A DNA stretch of 64,000 nucleotides from the NCBI GenBank assembly GCA_027315205.1, contig DAHUYM010000006.1:92481-156480 (forward strand). The letters are read 5' to 3'. Position 1 is the stretch's first letter; the number at the start of each line of letters is the position of its first letter. Below are positions 26,182 to 35,400 of this stretch, one piece after another. A model generated the notes under the pieces. That model saw only the letters and a list, made by a program, of their open reading frames with translations. It had not been told where the DNA came from and did no database searches. Source of the stretch: Leptospirillum sp. (GTDB lineage Bacteria > Nitrospirota > Leptospirillia > Leptospirillales > Leptospirillaceae). The position numbers and the translations under genes are program-made.

Positions 26182-27351
26182 TTATCCGTCTCCTTTTTTC
26201 CGCCAGATGGCCGGACGCTCCAGGTTTTCGTCGGAAACCGGGTCCCCGGTCCTTTTGTCCCCCGGAAACGCCGACTTGAATCCGAGCCCCGGAGCCTGCT
26301 TCCTCATGTAGGCGGGAATTTCCTGGAGCTGTTCGGGGTCGAGGGCCTCGGAAACGTCCGGAACCTCTTCGACCGCCTCGTCTTCCCCGAATCCGGCGGC
26401 GATCACCGTGATCCGGATTTCGTCCCTCGGTTCGTCTTCCACCACGGTGCCGAATATCATGTTGATATCCCTGTTTCCCTCTTCGCTGATCAACTGGGAC
26501 GCCTCGATCACTTCGTGGAGAGTCATGTCCGAGCCGCCGTGGAAGTTCACAAGGACCCCCTTGGCCCCCCGGATCGACGCATCTTCGAGGAGGGGACTGG
26601 CGATGGCGTTCCGCGCCGCCTCCATCGCCCGGCCCTCGCCCCTTCCCACGCCGATTCCCATGACGGCCCTTCCCATTCTGGACATCGTCGTCTTCACGTC
26701 GGCGAAATCCAGGTTGATCAACCCGGGCCGGGTAATGATGTCGGAGATTCCCTGGACACCCTGCCGGAGGATGTCGTCCGCCATTTTGAAGGCATCAGTC
26801 AGAGGGACGCTCCGTTCCACCACCGACATCAGGCGGTCGTTGGGGATGACGATCAGGGTGTCGGCGTGTTTTCGGAGTTCCTGCAGACCTTCATCCGCAT
26901 TCTTTTCCCTTTTTGGGCCTTCGAAGCTGAACGGCTTTGTCACGACGGCAACGGTCAGGGCCCCGATCTCCATCGCGACCTGCGAGATGATCGGTGCGGC
27001 TCCTGTTCCGGTGCCTCCCCCCATTCCGGCCGTGACGAAAACCATGTCCGCCCCCTTCAGGATGGAACGGATCTTTTCCAGGTCCTCCAGAGCGGCACGG
27101 CGACCGATTTCGGGGTTCGCCCCGGCACCGAGACCGCGCGACAGCTGTCCCCCGATCTGCACCCGGTGGGCCGCGATCCGGTTCAAGGCCTGGAGATCGG
27201 TATTGACCGCCACGAACTCCACCCCGGTCACCTTGGAGCGGATCATGGTATTGACGGCGTTGCAGCCGCCTCCTCCCACACCGACAACCAAAATGCGGGC
27301 TTCCAGGAGTCCCGACTGGTTATAGTCGATTAACGGTTCCATCTCGTCCAT
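26182..27351 (-). CDS. ftsZ: Cell division GTPase FtsZ
   Basis: A 389-aa tubulin-like GTPase forming the Z ring. [15 protein letters not shown] is at the N-terminus, the tubulin signature [11 protein letters not shown] lies near residue 116, and the C-terminal peptide IPAYMRKQA, which binds FtsA/ZipA-type partners, is clear. The start at 27351 (MDEMEPL) has GGGGAAGAG upstream; a second ATG is three codons later. The frame open to 27390 adds an unsupported tail. Preceded by ftsA in the same operon. Confidence 0.97.
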   Translation of the reverse strand: MDEMEPLIDYNQSGLLEARILVVGVGGGGCNAVNTMIRSKVTGVEFVAVNTDLQALNRIAAHRVQIGGQLSRGLGAGANPEIGRRAALEDLEKIRSILKGADMVFVTAGMGGGTGTGAAPIISQVAMEIGALTVAVVTKPFSFEGPKREKNADEGLQELRKHADTLIVIPNDRLMSVVERSVPLTDAFKMADDILRQGVQGISDIITRPGLINLDFADVKTTMSRMGRAVMGIGVGRGEGRAMEAARNAIASPLLEDASIRGAKGVLVNFHGGSDMTLHEVIEASQLISEEGNRDINMIFGTVVEDEPRDEIRITVIAAGFGEDEAVEEVPDVSEALDPEQLQEIPAYMRKQAPGLGFKSAFPGDKRTGDPVSDENLERPAIWRKKGDG

Positions 27352-27423
27352 TCTCTTCCCCCCCGACCCGCGGACTGCTCCGGCATGCACCCAAAGGACA
27401 GGCCGGAGAGGGTGCCGCCGAAA

Positions 27424-28713
27424 TCAGATGATTTCCCTTATCCAGTTCCAGAGCCTGGAAGAGCCGGCCATCTGCTCTTTCTTCTTCGTTTCGTCCCCTT
27501 CGCGGGGCTTCTCGAGGGTGTCTTCCTGGAACACGTCGCCCCAGTGGTCTCTCGCGTAATACAAGAGACCGACCGCCGAGGAAAATTCCGGGCCGGAAGA
27601 TCGGTCCACCAGCCCCTGGATCCGGTTCTTCACGGAACCTACGGTCACGTGCAGCGGAGACAGGATCTTCTGGGCGAACGGAACGACCTGGGGCATCGCG
27701 GCAACCCCGCCGGTCAGGACAATCCCCCTCTGGAGCCGGTTTTCGAGCCTCATTTCCTTGATCTCCCGGGCCACGAGGGACAGGATTTCAGCCAGGCGGG
27801 CCTCGACGATCTCCATCACCAGGGACGCCTGCTCTCCCCCGAAACTCCCGGATGACGGCGGGGCGTCCGGACCGGTCTGGATACCTTCGTCCCGCGACAG
27901 CGTCTCGATCTTTATCCTCTCGGCCTCTTCCTGCGAGACCCGCCGGACGATGGCCAGATCCTTGGTCATGTTGATGCCGCCGAAGGGAAAGACGCGTATC
28001 CCGGCCAGGGACCCGTTGACGTAGACGGACATGTTCGTCGTGCCCCCCCCGATATCGACAAGGGCCACGCCGAGTTCCTTGTCGTCCTCGGAAAGGAGAA
28101 CCCTGGCGCCGGCGAGAGGCTGGAGAATCAGATCTCCGTCGCGCAGCACGAGTCCCGCACGCTCGACGGTCCTTTTCAGGTTCGCGATCACCATTTCGGA
28201 CCCCTTGATGACATGGACCTGGGCTTCAAGGCGGGCGCCCACCATACCGATCGGATTCGGGATATTGGACAGGTCATCTATGGTGTATGTCTTTGGGATC
28301 ACGTGCAGTATTTCCGAAGCCGGACGATTCACCATCGAACGGGCCTCCTGAAGGACCTTCTCGATATCGCCGGTCTGCACTTCGCGATCCCGAAGGGCGA
28401 TCGTGACCCGCTGGTCCACCCCGACCACCTCTCCTCCCGCAAACCCAACCACCACATTCCTGACGGGACGTCCGGCCAGCCTCTGAACCTGGTCGATCGC
28501 CCGGTTGATCGCCCCGACCGCATGCTGGACATCCACGATCGTCCCGTTTCGAATCGCCATCCCGGTCGGGGCCACACCCAATCCCACAATCTCGAACTGT
28601 CCGTCTTCAAGGGCATGGCCCACAATGGCCACAATCTTTGTCGAACCCAAATCCAATGCCGCGTACAGGGGGTTTGTGGACACGTCTCTCGCTTCCTTCA
28701 TACGGAAATCCAT
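27424..28713 (-). CDS. ftsA: Cell division protein FtsA
   Basis: A 429-aa actin-like ATPase tethering FtsZ to the membrane. YAALDLGSTKIVAIVGH (phosphate 1), VALVDIGGGTTNMSVYVNG (phosphate 2) and GIVLTGGVAAMPQ (adenosine site) are clear, and the C-terminus ends in an amphipathic helix with SSRLWNWIREII, the membrane target sequence. The first ATG has weak SD; an ATG at 28701 is also possible. The insertion around residues 265-285 is rich in Pro/Ser/Gly. Confidence 0.96.
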   Translation of the reverse strand: MDFRMKEARDVSTNPLYAALDLGSTKIVAIVGHALEDGQFEIVGLGVAPTGMAIRNGTIVDVQHAVGAINRAIDQVQRLAGRPVRNVVVGFAGGEVVGVDQRVTIALRDREVQTGDIEKVLQEARSMVNRPASEILHVIPKTYTIDDLSNIPNPIGMVGARLEAQVHVIKGSEMVIANLKRTVERAGLVLRDGDLILQPLAGARVLLSEDDKELGVALVDIGGGTTNMSVYVNGSLAGIRVFPFGGINMTKDLAIVRRVSQEEAERIKIETLSRDEGIQTGPDAPPSSGSFGGEQASLVMEIVEARLAEILSLVAREIKEMRLENRLQRGIVLTGGVAAMPQVVPFAQKILSPLHVTVGSVKNRIQGLVDRSSGPEFSSAVGLLYYARDHWGDVFQEDTLEKPREGDETKKKEQMAGSSRLWNWIREII

Positions 28714-28822
28714 CGATCCGAAACAACATTGAATTGATATTATTGATGCGGGACCAAATCCGGCCCGATTGTCGCATAAGAGGGATTTTTGGACAACCGT
28801 ATTTGCCTTCGGAAAGATGCGA

Positions 28823-29662
28823 TCAGGGAAGGGTCCGGGGTGAGGCGGATCCTCCCGAGATCCCCGGAGTTCCCGTATCCGGGCGGATCAGGATCATTCC
28901 CTTAAAGCGCAGATCATATCCTTTCGGGGGCGGATTGGCCGAAGTTCCCCCGTTCTTTGCGAGCTTTCGGAAAAGGATGTAGGGTGTGCAGTCTCCCTCT
29001 TCGGGAAGCACGATATAGTAGGTGGTCCGGTCCGGAAAAAACCGGATTTCGTGAGAACCCCGGAAAACGAAGATCTGGCCTTCGGGTGCGCCCTCGTTCC
29101 GGCACCGGGAAAGATTCCGGATCGTCGCGGCCAGACGGGCGCCGGAATACCGGGTAATCGGGGCCCGAACGATCACCTGGGAAAGACGGGTCGCCTCGGG
29201 AACCATGAGACCGGCCAGAACGTTCCCGTCCGGAAGAAGGTACGCGAGGATCGGACTGTTTCCCCAAGGTTCCACGGGCTTGCCCGGAACTTCGCCGTGA
29301 GAGGGTCTCAGGATGGCCACCGGCTCCTTGATCCGCGCCATGATGACACCCCCGCCCCAGAGATAATGCTTGAACGAGATCCGTTCGATCCAGGGATGCC
29401 GCGACAGCCACGGGGTCGTATGGTTTCCGGAAAAGACCGTCCGCTGGGGGTCGGCTCCGAGCCATCGCCGGACCTCGGAAGGAGCGACGAGGGAGGGACC
29501 TTCGATGGATAGCCGGGTATCGGGAGGCAGGTTCCGCGGACCTGGGTGGAGAGCAAGGAGAGTCAGTCCGCCGAAAAAGAGACCGGCGAGTACGAGTCGT
29601 CCTTTGCCCTTCCATCGACCGGGCGCTGGCGAGGCATCCGAAGGGGGCTGGACGTGTTTCAT
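28823..29662 (-). CDS. ftsQ: Cell division protein FtsQ/DivIB
   Basis: A 279-aa bitopic membrane protein with a short cytoplasmic part, one helix (LVLAGLFFGGLTLLAL, about 23-38), then a POTRA domain with IEGPSLVAPSEVRRWLG and HPWIERISFKHYLWGGGVIMARIKEPVAI (the HPWV-x-A motif of FtsQ). The C-terminal beta part is degenerate in sequence. The tail after residue 250 is Gly/Ser-rich. Position between ddl and ftsA is canonical. Confidence 0.88.
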   Translation of the reverse strand: MKHVQPPSDASPAPGRWKGKGRLVLAGLFFGGLTLLALHPGPRNLPPDTRLSIEGPSLVAPSEVRRWLGADPQRTVFSGNHTTPWLSRHPWIERISFKHYLWGGGVIMARIKEPVAILRPSHGEVPGKPVEPWGNSPILAYLLPDGNVLAGLMVPEATRLSQVIVRAPITRYSGARLAATIRNLSRCRNEGAPEGQIFVFRGSHEIRFFPDRTTYYIVLPEEGDCTPYILFRKLAKNGGTSANPPPKGYDLRFKGMILIRPDTGTPGISGGSASPRTLP

Positions 29663-29668
29663 CGCTCC

Positions 29669-30613
29669 CTACCGGGGAAACGGAGAAGGTTCGGAATCCA
29701 GCCTGGCGCCGGACAGGATCGTTTCCACCAGGTCTGGAAACGAAAATCCCTTTCCCTGTGCGATTTCCGGGATCAAAGAGGTGGCGGTCAGGCCGGGAAG
29801 GGTATTCATTTCAAGGACCGTGACCCTGCCGTCCGGAAGAACAAGGGCATCCATTCTCGCTACACCCCTGAGACCCAGGATATCAAAAGCTCGAACGGTC
29901 GATTCTTCCATCTTTGCGGCTACCGGCGGATCCATCGGTGCCGGGAACAGATGGGTCGATTTTCCTTGCCGGTACTTCGAATCGTAGGTATAAAAAGGCT
30001 CCGAGGGATCGGGAACGATCTCGATGGCGCCCAGGTAGGTTCCGTCCAGGACGCCCGACTGGATCTCCCGGCCTTTCAGGAAGGGTTCGACCAGAACAAG
30101 GGAAGAATGACGACCGGCTTCCCGGATGGCCGCTGGGAGGTCTTCCGGACGATCGACCTTCGTGACACCGATCGACGAGCCGGCGGATTCCGGCTTGACC
30201 ATGTAGGGAGGATCGAAAGGGATTTCAGGGATAATGCGGGAGCCCGGTTTCTCCACGATCACCGTTTCGGGGATGGCGATACCCACACGTTCGAAAAGAA
30301 TCCGGGAACGGATCTTGCTCATTCCCAAGGCGCTTCCCAACACCCCGGAGCCCGTGTACGGCAACCCCATCATCTCGAGGAATCCCTGAAGGGACCCGTT
30401 CTCGCCGTTTCCTCCATGGGTCGCAAGGAAACACGCATCCGGGCGGATGTCGATTAGAGTGCGGGCCATATCCGGCCCCGCCTCGACCGGCACCGCCTCG
30501 TACTCCCGGGATAGAAGGGCCTGCACCACGGCTGCGCCGCTCATCCTGGAAACTTCGGCTTCGGGAGACTCCCCGCCCATCAGGACTGCCACTTTCTGGA
30601 ACCGTTTGTTCAC
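29669..30613 (-). CDS. ddl: D-alanine--D-alanine ligase
   Basis: A 314-aa ATP-grasp ligase making D-Ala-D-Ala for peptidoglycan. VLMGGESPEAEVSRMSG opens the protein, HGGNGENGSLQGFLEMMGLPYTGSG lies near residue 65-90, and the metal site RMDALVLPDGRVTVLEMNTLPG is near the end. The start codon is GTG at 30613 with AAAGGA upstream. Usual size for the family. It ends six bases before ftsQ. Confidence 0.96.
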   Translation of the reverse strand: MNKRFQKVAVLMGGESPEAEVSRMSGAAVVQALLSREYEAVPVEAGPDMARTLIDIRPDACFLATHGGNGENGSLQGFLEMMGLPYTGSGVLGSALGMSKIRSRILFERVGIAIPETVIVEKPGSRIIPEIPFDPPYMVKPESAGSSIGVTKVDRPEDLPAAIREAGRHSSLVLVEPFLKGREIQSGVLDGTYLGAIEIVPDPSEPFYTYDSKYRQGKSTHLFPAPMDPPVAAKMEESTVRAFDILGLRGVARMDALVLPDGRVTVLEMNTLPGLTATSLIPEIAQGKGFSFPDLVETILSGARLDSEPSPFPR

Positions 30614-30649
30614 GCTTGCTTCTGTTCCTTTCCGGCCGGTTGCAGCGGG

Positions 30650-31555
30650 TTACAAGACGGCGGGAACCGTCTCGACCTCCGGATCGAGACAAACGCCCGC
30701 CGCGTCGAAAACCGCCTTCCGGACCAACGACATGAGGTGGCAAAATTCGGATGCCGTTCCGTTTCCCATGTTGACGAAAAAATTTCCGTGCAAGGCCGAA
30801 ACCTGGATGCCTCCGAACGACCGTCCTTTCCATCCGGACTGGTCGATCAGCCGGCCCGCCGCATGGGGAACGGGATTCCGAAACACGGATCCAAGGCTTG
30901 GGCAGTCGAGAGGCTGGCTTCGGGCCCGTTCTTTCCGGAGAGCGTTCCATTCCTGCATCAACCCGGCATGTTCTCCGGGAACTGCGCGGAGAACGGCACC
31001 CACGATCGCATAACCGGACCACGGGGTTCTGTCGTCCCCCGAAGAAGCGGATTGAAACGGCGAAGAGCGGTACGAGAAGGCGATTTCGGAGCGGTCCAGG
31101 GTATGGAGCCGTCCCTTCGGGTCGAGGAGCCGTACCTTTTCCAGGATGTTCCCGATTTCACCGTCCCGCGTACCGGCATTCATCACGATCCCTCCCCCAA
31201 GGGTCCCCGGAATGCCGGAAAGGAAACCGAGGCCATCCCATCCTTCCCGGGCCGCCCGGAACGCAAGGCGGGGCAGGTAGGTCCCTGCGTCGGCATCGAT
31301 GGAGCCGTCGGGGAGGATTCGAAAGCGCGTCATCCTCTTGAGTGAGATCGTCGTCCCCGGAAGCCCCGCATCCGGGAAAAGGAGATTGGAGCCGTTCCCG
31401 ACAAACCGGACGGGACCGGGCAATGCTCCGCGGTCGACCAGGTCGAGAACGTGCAGGAGCTCTTCCATCGAAGATGGGAGGGCGAAACGTTCAGCCGGCC
31501 CGCCGATCCGGATTGTGGAATGCCGGGACAGCGGTTCGGTCGAAAGGACGCTCAT
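30650..31555 (-). CDS. murB: UDP-N-acetylenolpyruvoylglucosamine reductase
   Basis: A 301-aa FAD enzyme reducing enolpyruvyl-UDP-GlcNAc to UDP-MurNAc. STIRIGGPAERFALP, the FAD loop GNGSNLLFPD, FLSGIPGTLGGGIVMNAG, and the proton-donor region PSLGSVFRNP (Ser) are visible. It is the short type II form. The ATG overlaps the murC stop as ATGA, as expected from the canonical murC-murB pairing. Confidence 0.96.
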   Translation of the reverse strand: MSVLSTEPLSRHSTIRIGGPAERFALPSSMEELLHVLDLVDRGALPGPVRFVGNGSNLLFPDAGLPGTTISLKRMTRFRILPDGSIDADAGTYLPRLAFRAAREGWDGLGFLSGIPGTLGGGIVMNAGTRDGEIGNILEKVRLLDPKGRLHTLDRSEIAFSYRSSPFQSASSGDDRTPWSGYAIVGAVLRAVPGEHAGLMQEWNALRKERARSQPLDCPSLGSVFRNPVPHAAGRLIDQSGWKGRSFGGIQVSALHGNFFVNMGNGTASEFCHLMSLVRKAVFDAAGVCLDPEVETVPAVL

Positions 31556-32940
31556 AAGACGCGGCTCGGATTATGGACCAAAGCCAGAACCTCTTTCCCG
31601 ACATGGGTGATGTCCCCGGCGCCGAGGGTCAGGAGAAGGTCTCCGGGTTTCAGGATTTCGGCCAGAAAAGCCGCCAGGGATTTCCGGTCGGGTTCGAACA
31701 GGACAGAATCGCCCTGCACCGAACGGATCTCTCCAAAAAGGGATTCTCCCGTGACGCCGGGGATCAAGGGCTCTCCCGCCCCGTAGATATCCGTCAGAAC
31801 CAGGAGATCGGTGTTCCGGAAGGCCTGGGAAAAGCGGGGCATGAGATCGCGGGTCCTGGTATACCGGTGGGGCTGGAAAGCCACGACGAGGCGGCGCTCG
31901 GGATACGCTTGCCGTGCCGCCCTCAGGGTGGCCTCGATCTCCGTGGGATGATGGCCGTAGTCGTCCACGACAAGAATGCCCCCTTCATCACCCACCATCG
32001 TGAACCGCCGCCCCACTCCCCGGAACCGGGCAAGGCCGTCGCGGACCGCGTCTGGAGGAATTCCGAGATGGAATGCTACGGCGATCGCGGCCAAGGCATT
32101 CGATACGTTGTGGTCTCCCGGTATGTTCAAGACGAACCGGCCCCAGTCCTCTCCACGAATACGGACGTGGAAGGTCGTGGATAGGCCTTCGGGGACGATC
32201 CGGTCGGCAACAACGTCCGCCCGGGCCAAAAAACCATACGTGATCGCCGGAACCGAGAGTTCGGGAAGGAGCGCCCTGACCTCGGGATCGTCCAGGCAGA
32301 GCACCGCCGCTCCGCCCCGTGGCAATGCGTTCAGGAAAGAGAGAAAGGATCTCTTCAGGTTGTCGAAGGTCTGGTAATGGTCCAGGTGTTCGCGGTCGAT
32401 ATTGGTCACGATCGCGACCGAAGGGGTCATCTTCAGGAACGATCCGTCGCTTTCGTCCGCTTCGGCGACGAAATAGAGTTCACGGCCGACCCTGGCATTC
32501 CCGCCAAATCCCGGCACGCGCCCCCCAACGACGCACGTCGGATCGAGTCCCCCTGCAATGAGAACCGTCGCAATCATCGATGTTGTCGTCGTCTTTCCGT
32601 GTGAGCCGGCGACCCCAATCCCGATGGATCCGCACATGAGTGACCCCAGGGCCTCGCCCCGGGGAATCACCGGAATCCCCTGGCGTCTGGCTTCGACGAC
32701 CTCGGGGTTGTCAGGACGGATTGCGGACGACACCACGACGGCATCAACGGAGCCCACCTGCTCGGCACGATGCCCGGTATAGACATGTGCGCCGAGTTCC
32801 GACAGCCTCCGGGTCAATTCCGTCGGACTTTGATCCGACCCGGTCACGGTTACGCCCCTTGAGAGGAGGATTTCCGCGATCGGTGCCATCCCGTTTCCGC
32901 CGATTCCCACGAAATGCAGGGATTTCACATTATCAAGCAT
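31552..32940 (-). CDS. murC: UDP-N-acetylmuramate--L-alanine ligase
   Basis: A 462-aa Mur ligase adding the first stem residue. LHFVGIGGNGMAPIAEIL opens the Rossmann domain, the P-loop is GSHGKTTTTSMIA near residue 112, and VVDDYGHHPTEIEATL and FQPHRYTRT are family marks. It is separated from murG by 161 bases that hold no gene; a secondary promoter there is possible but no clear -35/-10 pair stands out. Confidence 0.96.
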   Translation of the reverse strand: MLDNVKSLHFVGIGGNGMAPIAEILLSRGVTVTGSDQSPTELTRRLSELGAHVYTGHRAEQVGSVDAVVVSSAIRPDNPEVVEARRQGIPVIPRGEALGSLMCGSIGIGVAGSHGKTTTTSMIATVLIAGGLDPTCVVGGRVPGFGGNARVGRELYFVAEADESDGSFLKMTPSVAIVTNIDREHLDHYQTFDNLKRSFLSFLNALPRGGAAVLCLDDPEVRALLPELSVPAITYGFLARADVVADRIVPEGLSTTFHVRIRGEDWGRFVLNIPGDHNVSNALAAIAVAFHLGIPPDAVRDGLARFRGVGRRFTMVGDEGGILVVDDYGHHPTEIEATLRAARQAYPERRLVVAFQPHRYTRTRDLMPRFSQAFRNTDLLVLTDIYGAGEPLIPGVTGESLFGEIRSVQGDSVLFEPDRKSLAAFLAEILKPGDLLLTLGAGDITHVGKEVLALVHNPSRVL

Positions 32941-33101
32941 GCTCGACCCTCATCCTACCCTGTCCTATTCGACCCTTGTGCACCGTATGCATTCCCCACA
33001 CGCCGGAAATCCGTACCCGGATCGACAGTGTACGACGCGGACCATACACAAATCGCACATCCACACGTGCAATTATGGACAATTCCGCAACGTTTGGGAA
33101 C

Positions 33102-34211
33102 TCATTGGCGGTACACTCCCCCGGAACCGGCCTCCAGGACCAGTTCCTCCACCCAGCGGACCGCCGGCCGCCCGGGCGACATATCCCACGCCCGGGCGGC
33201 TACGGCGACCATTTCCTCCGGATCCTTGAGTATCCGGGCCAATTCCTCGGCCCGATCCCCGATCCCGTCAAGAGATCTATCGCTCCAGAGCCACCCTCCC
33301 CCGCTTTTCCGGACCTGCAAGGCATTTTCGGTCTGGTGATTCGAAACCGCATAGGGGTAGGGAATGTAGATCGCGGGCGTTCCCGAAAACGTGATTTCGG
33401 CCACGGTCATCGCTCCGGACCGCGCAATGACAAGGGACCGAGAGCCGTATTCGTGCGACAGGTCCGAAAGGAAGCCGACGACCTTGGCCCGGAGGCCGAC
33501 GGATTGATAGAGCGACTGCGTTTCATCCCGCCATTTTTCCCCTGTCTGGTGAAGGATTTCCAGGTTTTCCGGAGGTATGCCGAATCGCTCCAGGTTCCGA
33601 AAGATCCAGGGCAGGTTCCGGTTGAGGCGGAGAGCCCCCTGGCTTCCGCCGGAAACGAGGATCCTGTAGGGGGGACGAAAACGGGCGGCCAATGGCCTGG
33701 GTGGCTTTTCCGTCGCCGCAAGAGGGACACCCGACATTCCTGAGGTTCCACAACACGGTACGGTACGGTCAGCGATGGGACCTAGGACCCGGTTCGACCA
33801 CCCGCAGATAGCGTTCGGCTCCAGAAGAACCGACGGGATATGCGCAAACCGGGCGGCCAGCATCGCCGGAATCTGGACGTATCCTCCGGTTCCGACCACC
33901 ATATCCGGCCGTATGCGAGAGAAAAGCGAGCGCGCTTCCCAAAACGAAGGAAGGATCTCGAAAACCGCTTTCGCTTTCCGATCCCACCCTTTTTTCATGA
34001 ATCCCGACACCCTGAGACCGTAGAACGGAATTCCCGCCTCGTGCGCCATCCTCTCCTCGAGATTCCCACGGGAGCCGACATAGACAACCTTGGCTTTGAA
34101 GCGCGAGATAGCGGCCCTTGCAATGTTCAACGCAGGAATGACATGCCCTCCCGTCCCTCCGCCGGTTACGACGAGACTCTCGAGATGGCCAAGAGGAAAC
34201 CTATCGCCCAT
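33102..34211 (-). CDS. murG: UDP-GlcNAc:lipid I N-acetylglucosaminyltransferase MurG
   Basis: A 369-aa GT28 glycosyltransferase completing lipid II at the inner face of the membrane. The N-terminal glycine loop VVTGGGTGGHVIPALNIA and the second loop ILVSGGSQGALRLN are clear, with YIPYPYAVSNHQTENA near residue 275. Start overlaps ftsW by 11 bases. The insertion around residues 125-165 differs a little from the usual pattern (VPCCGTSGMSGVP). Confidence 0.95.
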   Translation of the reverse strand: MGDRFPLGHLESLVVTGGGTGGHVIPALNIARAAISRFKAKVVYVGSRGNLEERMAHEAGIPFYGLRVSGFMKKGWDRKAKAVFEILPSFWEARSLFSRIRPDMVVGTGGYVQIPAMLAARFAHIPSVLLEPNAICGWSNRVLGPIADRTVPCCGTSGMSGVPLAATEKPPRPLAARFRPPYRILVSGGSQGALRLNRNLPWIFRNLERFGIPPENLEILHQTGEKWRDETQSLYQSVGLRAKVVGFLSDLSHEYGSRSLVIARSGAMTVAEITFSGTPAIYIPYPYAVSNHQTENALQVRKSGGGWLWSDRSLDGIGDRAEELARILKDPEEMVAVAARAWDMSPGRPAVRWVEELVLEAGSGGVYRQ

Positions 34212-35400
34212 GGGAAACCGCCGGAGACAGACTTGAGGGAATCTCGGGCTCGATCGGCCTCTGGAAACGGGAGATCGACAGGATGACCCCTATCCCCAGG
34301 GCGTTCGCCAGAAGGGAAGACCCGCCGAAACTCATGAACGGAAGGGGAATCCCTTTTGTCGGAAGAAGACCGGTGACCACACCCATGTTGATGATCGATT
34401 CGATCGCGATCGAAAGGGTGAATCCCTGGGCCAGGATCCGGCCCAGAAAATCGGGCGCTGCCGATGCGATCTTCATCCCCCTGTAAAAAATGGTCCCGAA
34501 TACCAGAACCACTCCGACCGTTCCGACGAGTCCCAGTTCTTCCCCGACCAGGGCGAAAATGAAATCCGTACCGGGTTCGGGAAGGATCCCTCCTCCCACC
34601 CAATCGTGGCCGAGGCCGGCGCCGGTCAGTCCCCCGGATCCCAGTGCCACCAGGGACTGGCCGAGCTGGGTGGATGCGGCCGAAGCCGCATGCCGGGCTT
34701 CCCTGAAATTCTTGAACCGCTCCAGGGTATACCGGTGATGGATAAGGAACCAGACAGCGACCGGAACAAACAGCATACCCATCTGGAGGATCTTCTTGAA
34801 CCGGACTCCCGCCAGGACGAACATAAGTCCCAGGACAAGCACCATGAACGAGCAGGAACCGAAATCCGGCTCTTTCAGGATCAAAAGGATATAGACTCCG
34901 AGGAATGCGCCGAACGCCAAAAGGTTCGGGGTCGGGATCTCGAAGATCGTACCGGCCGCGTTTCTCCGGTTTTTTTCGAGCATGGCCGCCGCAAGAAAAA
35001 TCATCGCGTCCCGTGCCGTCTCCGACGGCTGAAGGGTGAATCCCCCGAAATGGATCCATCGCCGGGCCCCGTTCATCATCATTCCGATGTGGGGGACGTA
35101 CAATGCGACGAGCGACACGAAACCTCCCAGATAGATCAGGAGCCGCCATTCGGCCCAACGGTGGTAATCGACACGGGCCGCAACGATCATAACCACCAGG
35201 GACAGTATCGCTGAAACCACCTGCCTGACGAACAGATGAAACGGTTGCTGGGTGGCAAGCGCCGCCGACATGACCATCCCCATCCCGAGACAAATGAGGA
35301 ACAGGACGGAAAAAAAAAGGATCATATCGATTTTTCGGCCGGGAACGGCCGGAAGTTGAGCCGCGACATCCAAAGGCGGATGGGGAGGGGTCGGCATCAC
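34201..35400 (-). CDS. ftsW: Peptidoglycan glycosyltransferase FtsW
   Basis: A 399-aa SEDS-family polytopic membrane protein (about ten helices) polymerising septal glycan with FtsI. LKEPDFGSCSFMVLVLGLMF, EELGLVGTVGVVLVFG, and the final GLLPTKGIPLPFMSFGGSSL are signature stretches. The start is GTG at 35400, overlapping the murD stop (GTGA), with GGGGAG eight bases upstream; the ATG next to it is an alternative. Confidence 0.95.
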   Translation of the reverse strand: MMPTPPHPPLDVAAQLPAVPGRKIDMILFFSVLFLICLGMGMVMSAALATQQPFHLFVRQVVSAILSLVVMIVAARVDYHRWAEWRLLIYLGGFVSLVALYVPHIGMMMNGARRWIHFGGFTLQPSETARDAMIFLAAAMLEKNRRNAAGTIFEIPTPNLLAFGAFLGVYILLILKEPDFGSCSFMVLVLGLMFVLAGVRFKKILQMGMLFVPVAVWFLIHHRYTLERFKNFREARHAASAASTQLGQSLVALGSGGLTGAGLGHDWVGGGILPEPGTDFIFALVGEELGLVGTVGVVLVFGTIFYRGMKIASAAPDFLGRILAQGFTLSIAIESIINMGVVTGLLPTKGIPLPFMSFGGSSLLANALGIGVILSISRFQRPIEPEIPSSLSPAVSHGR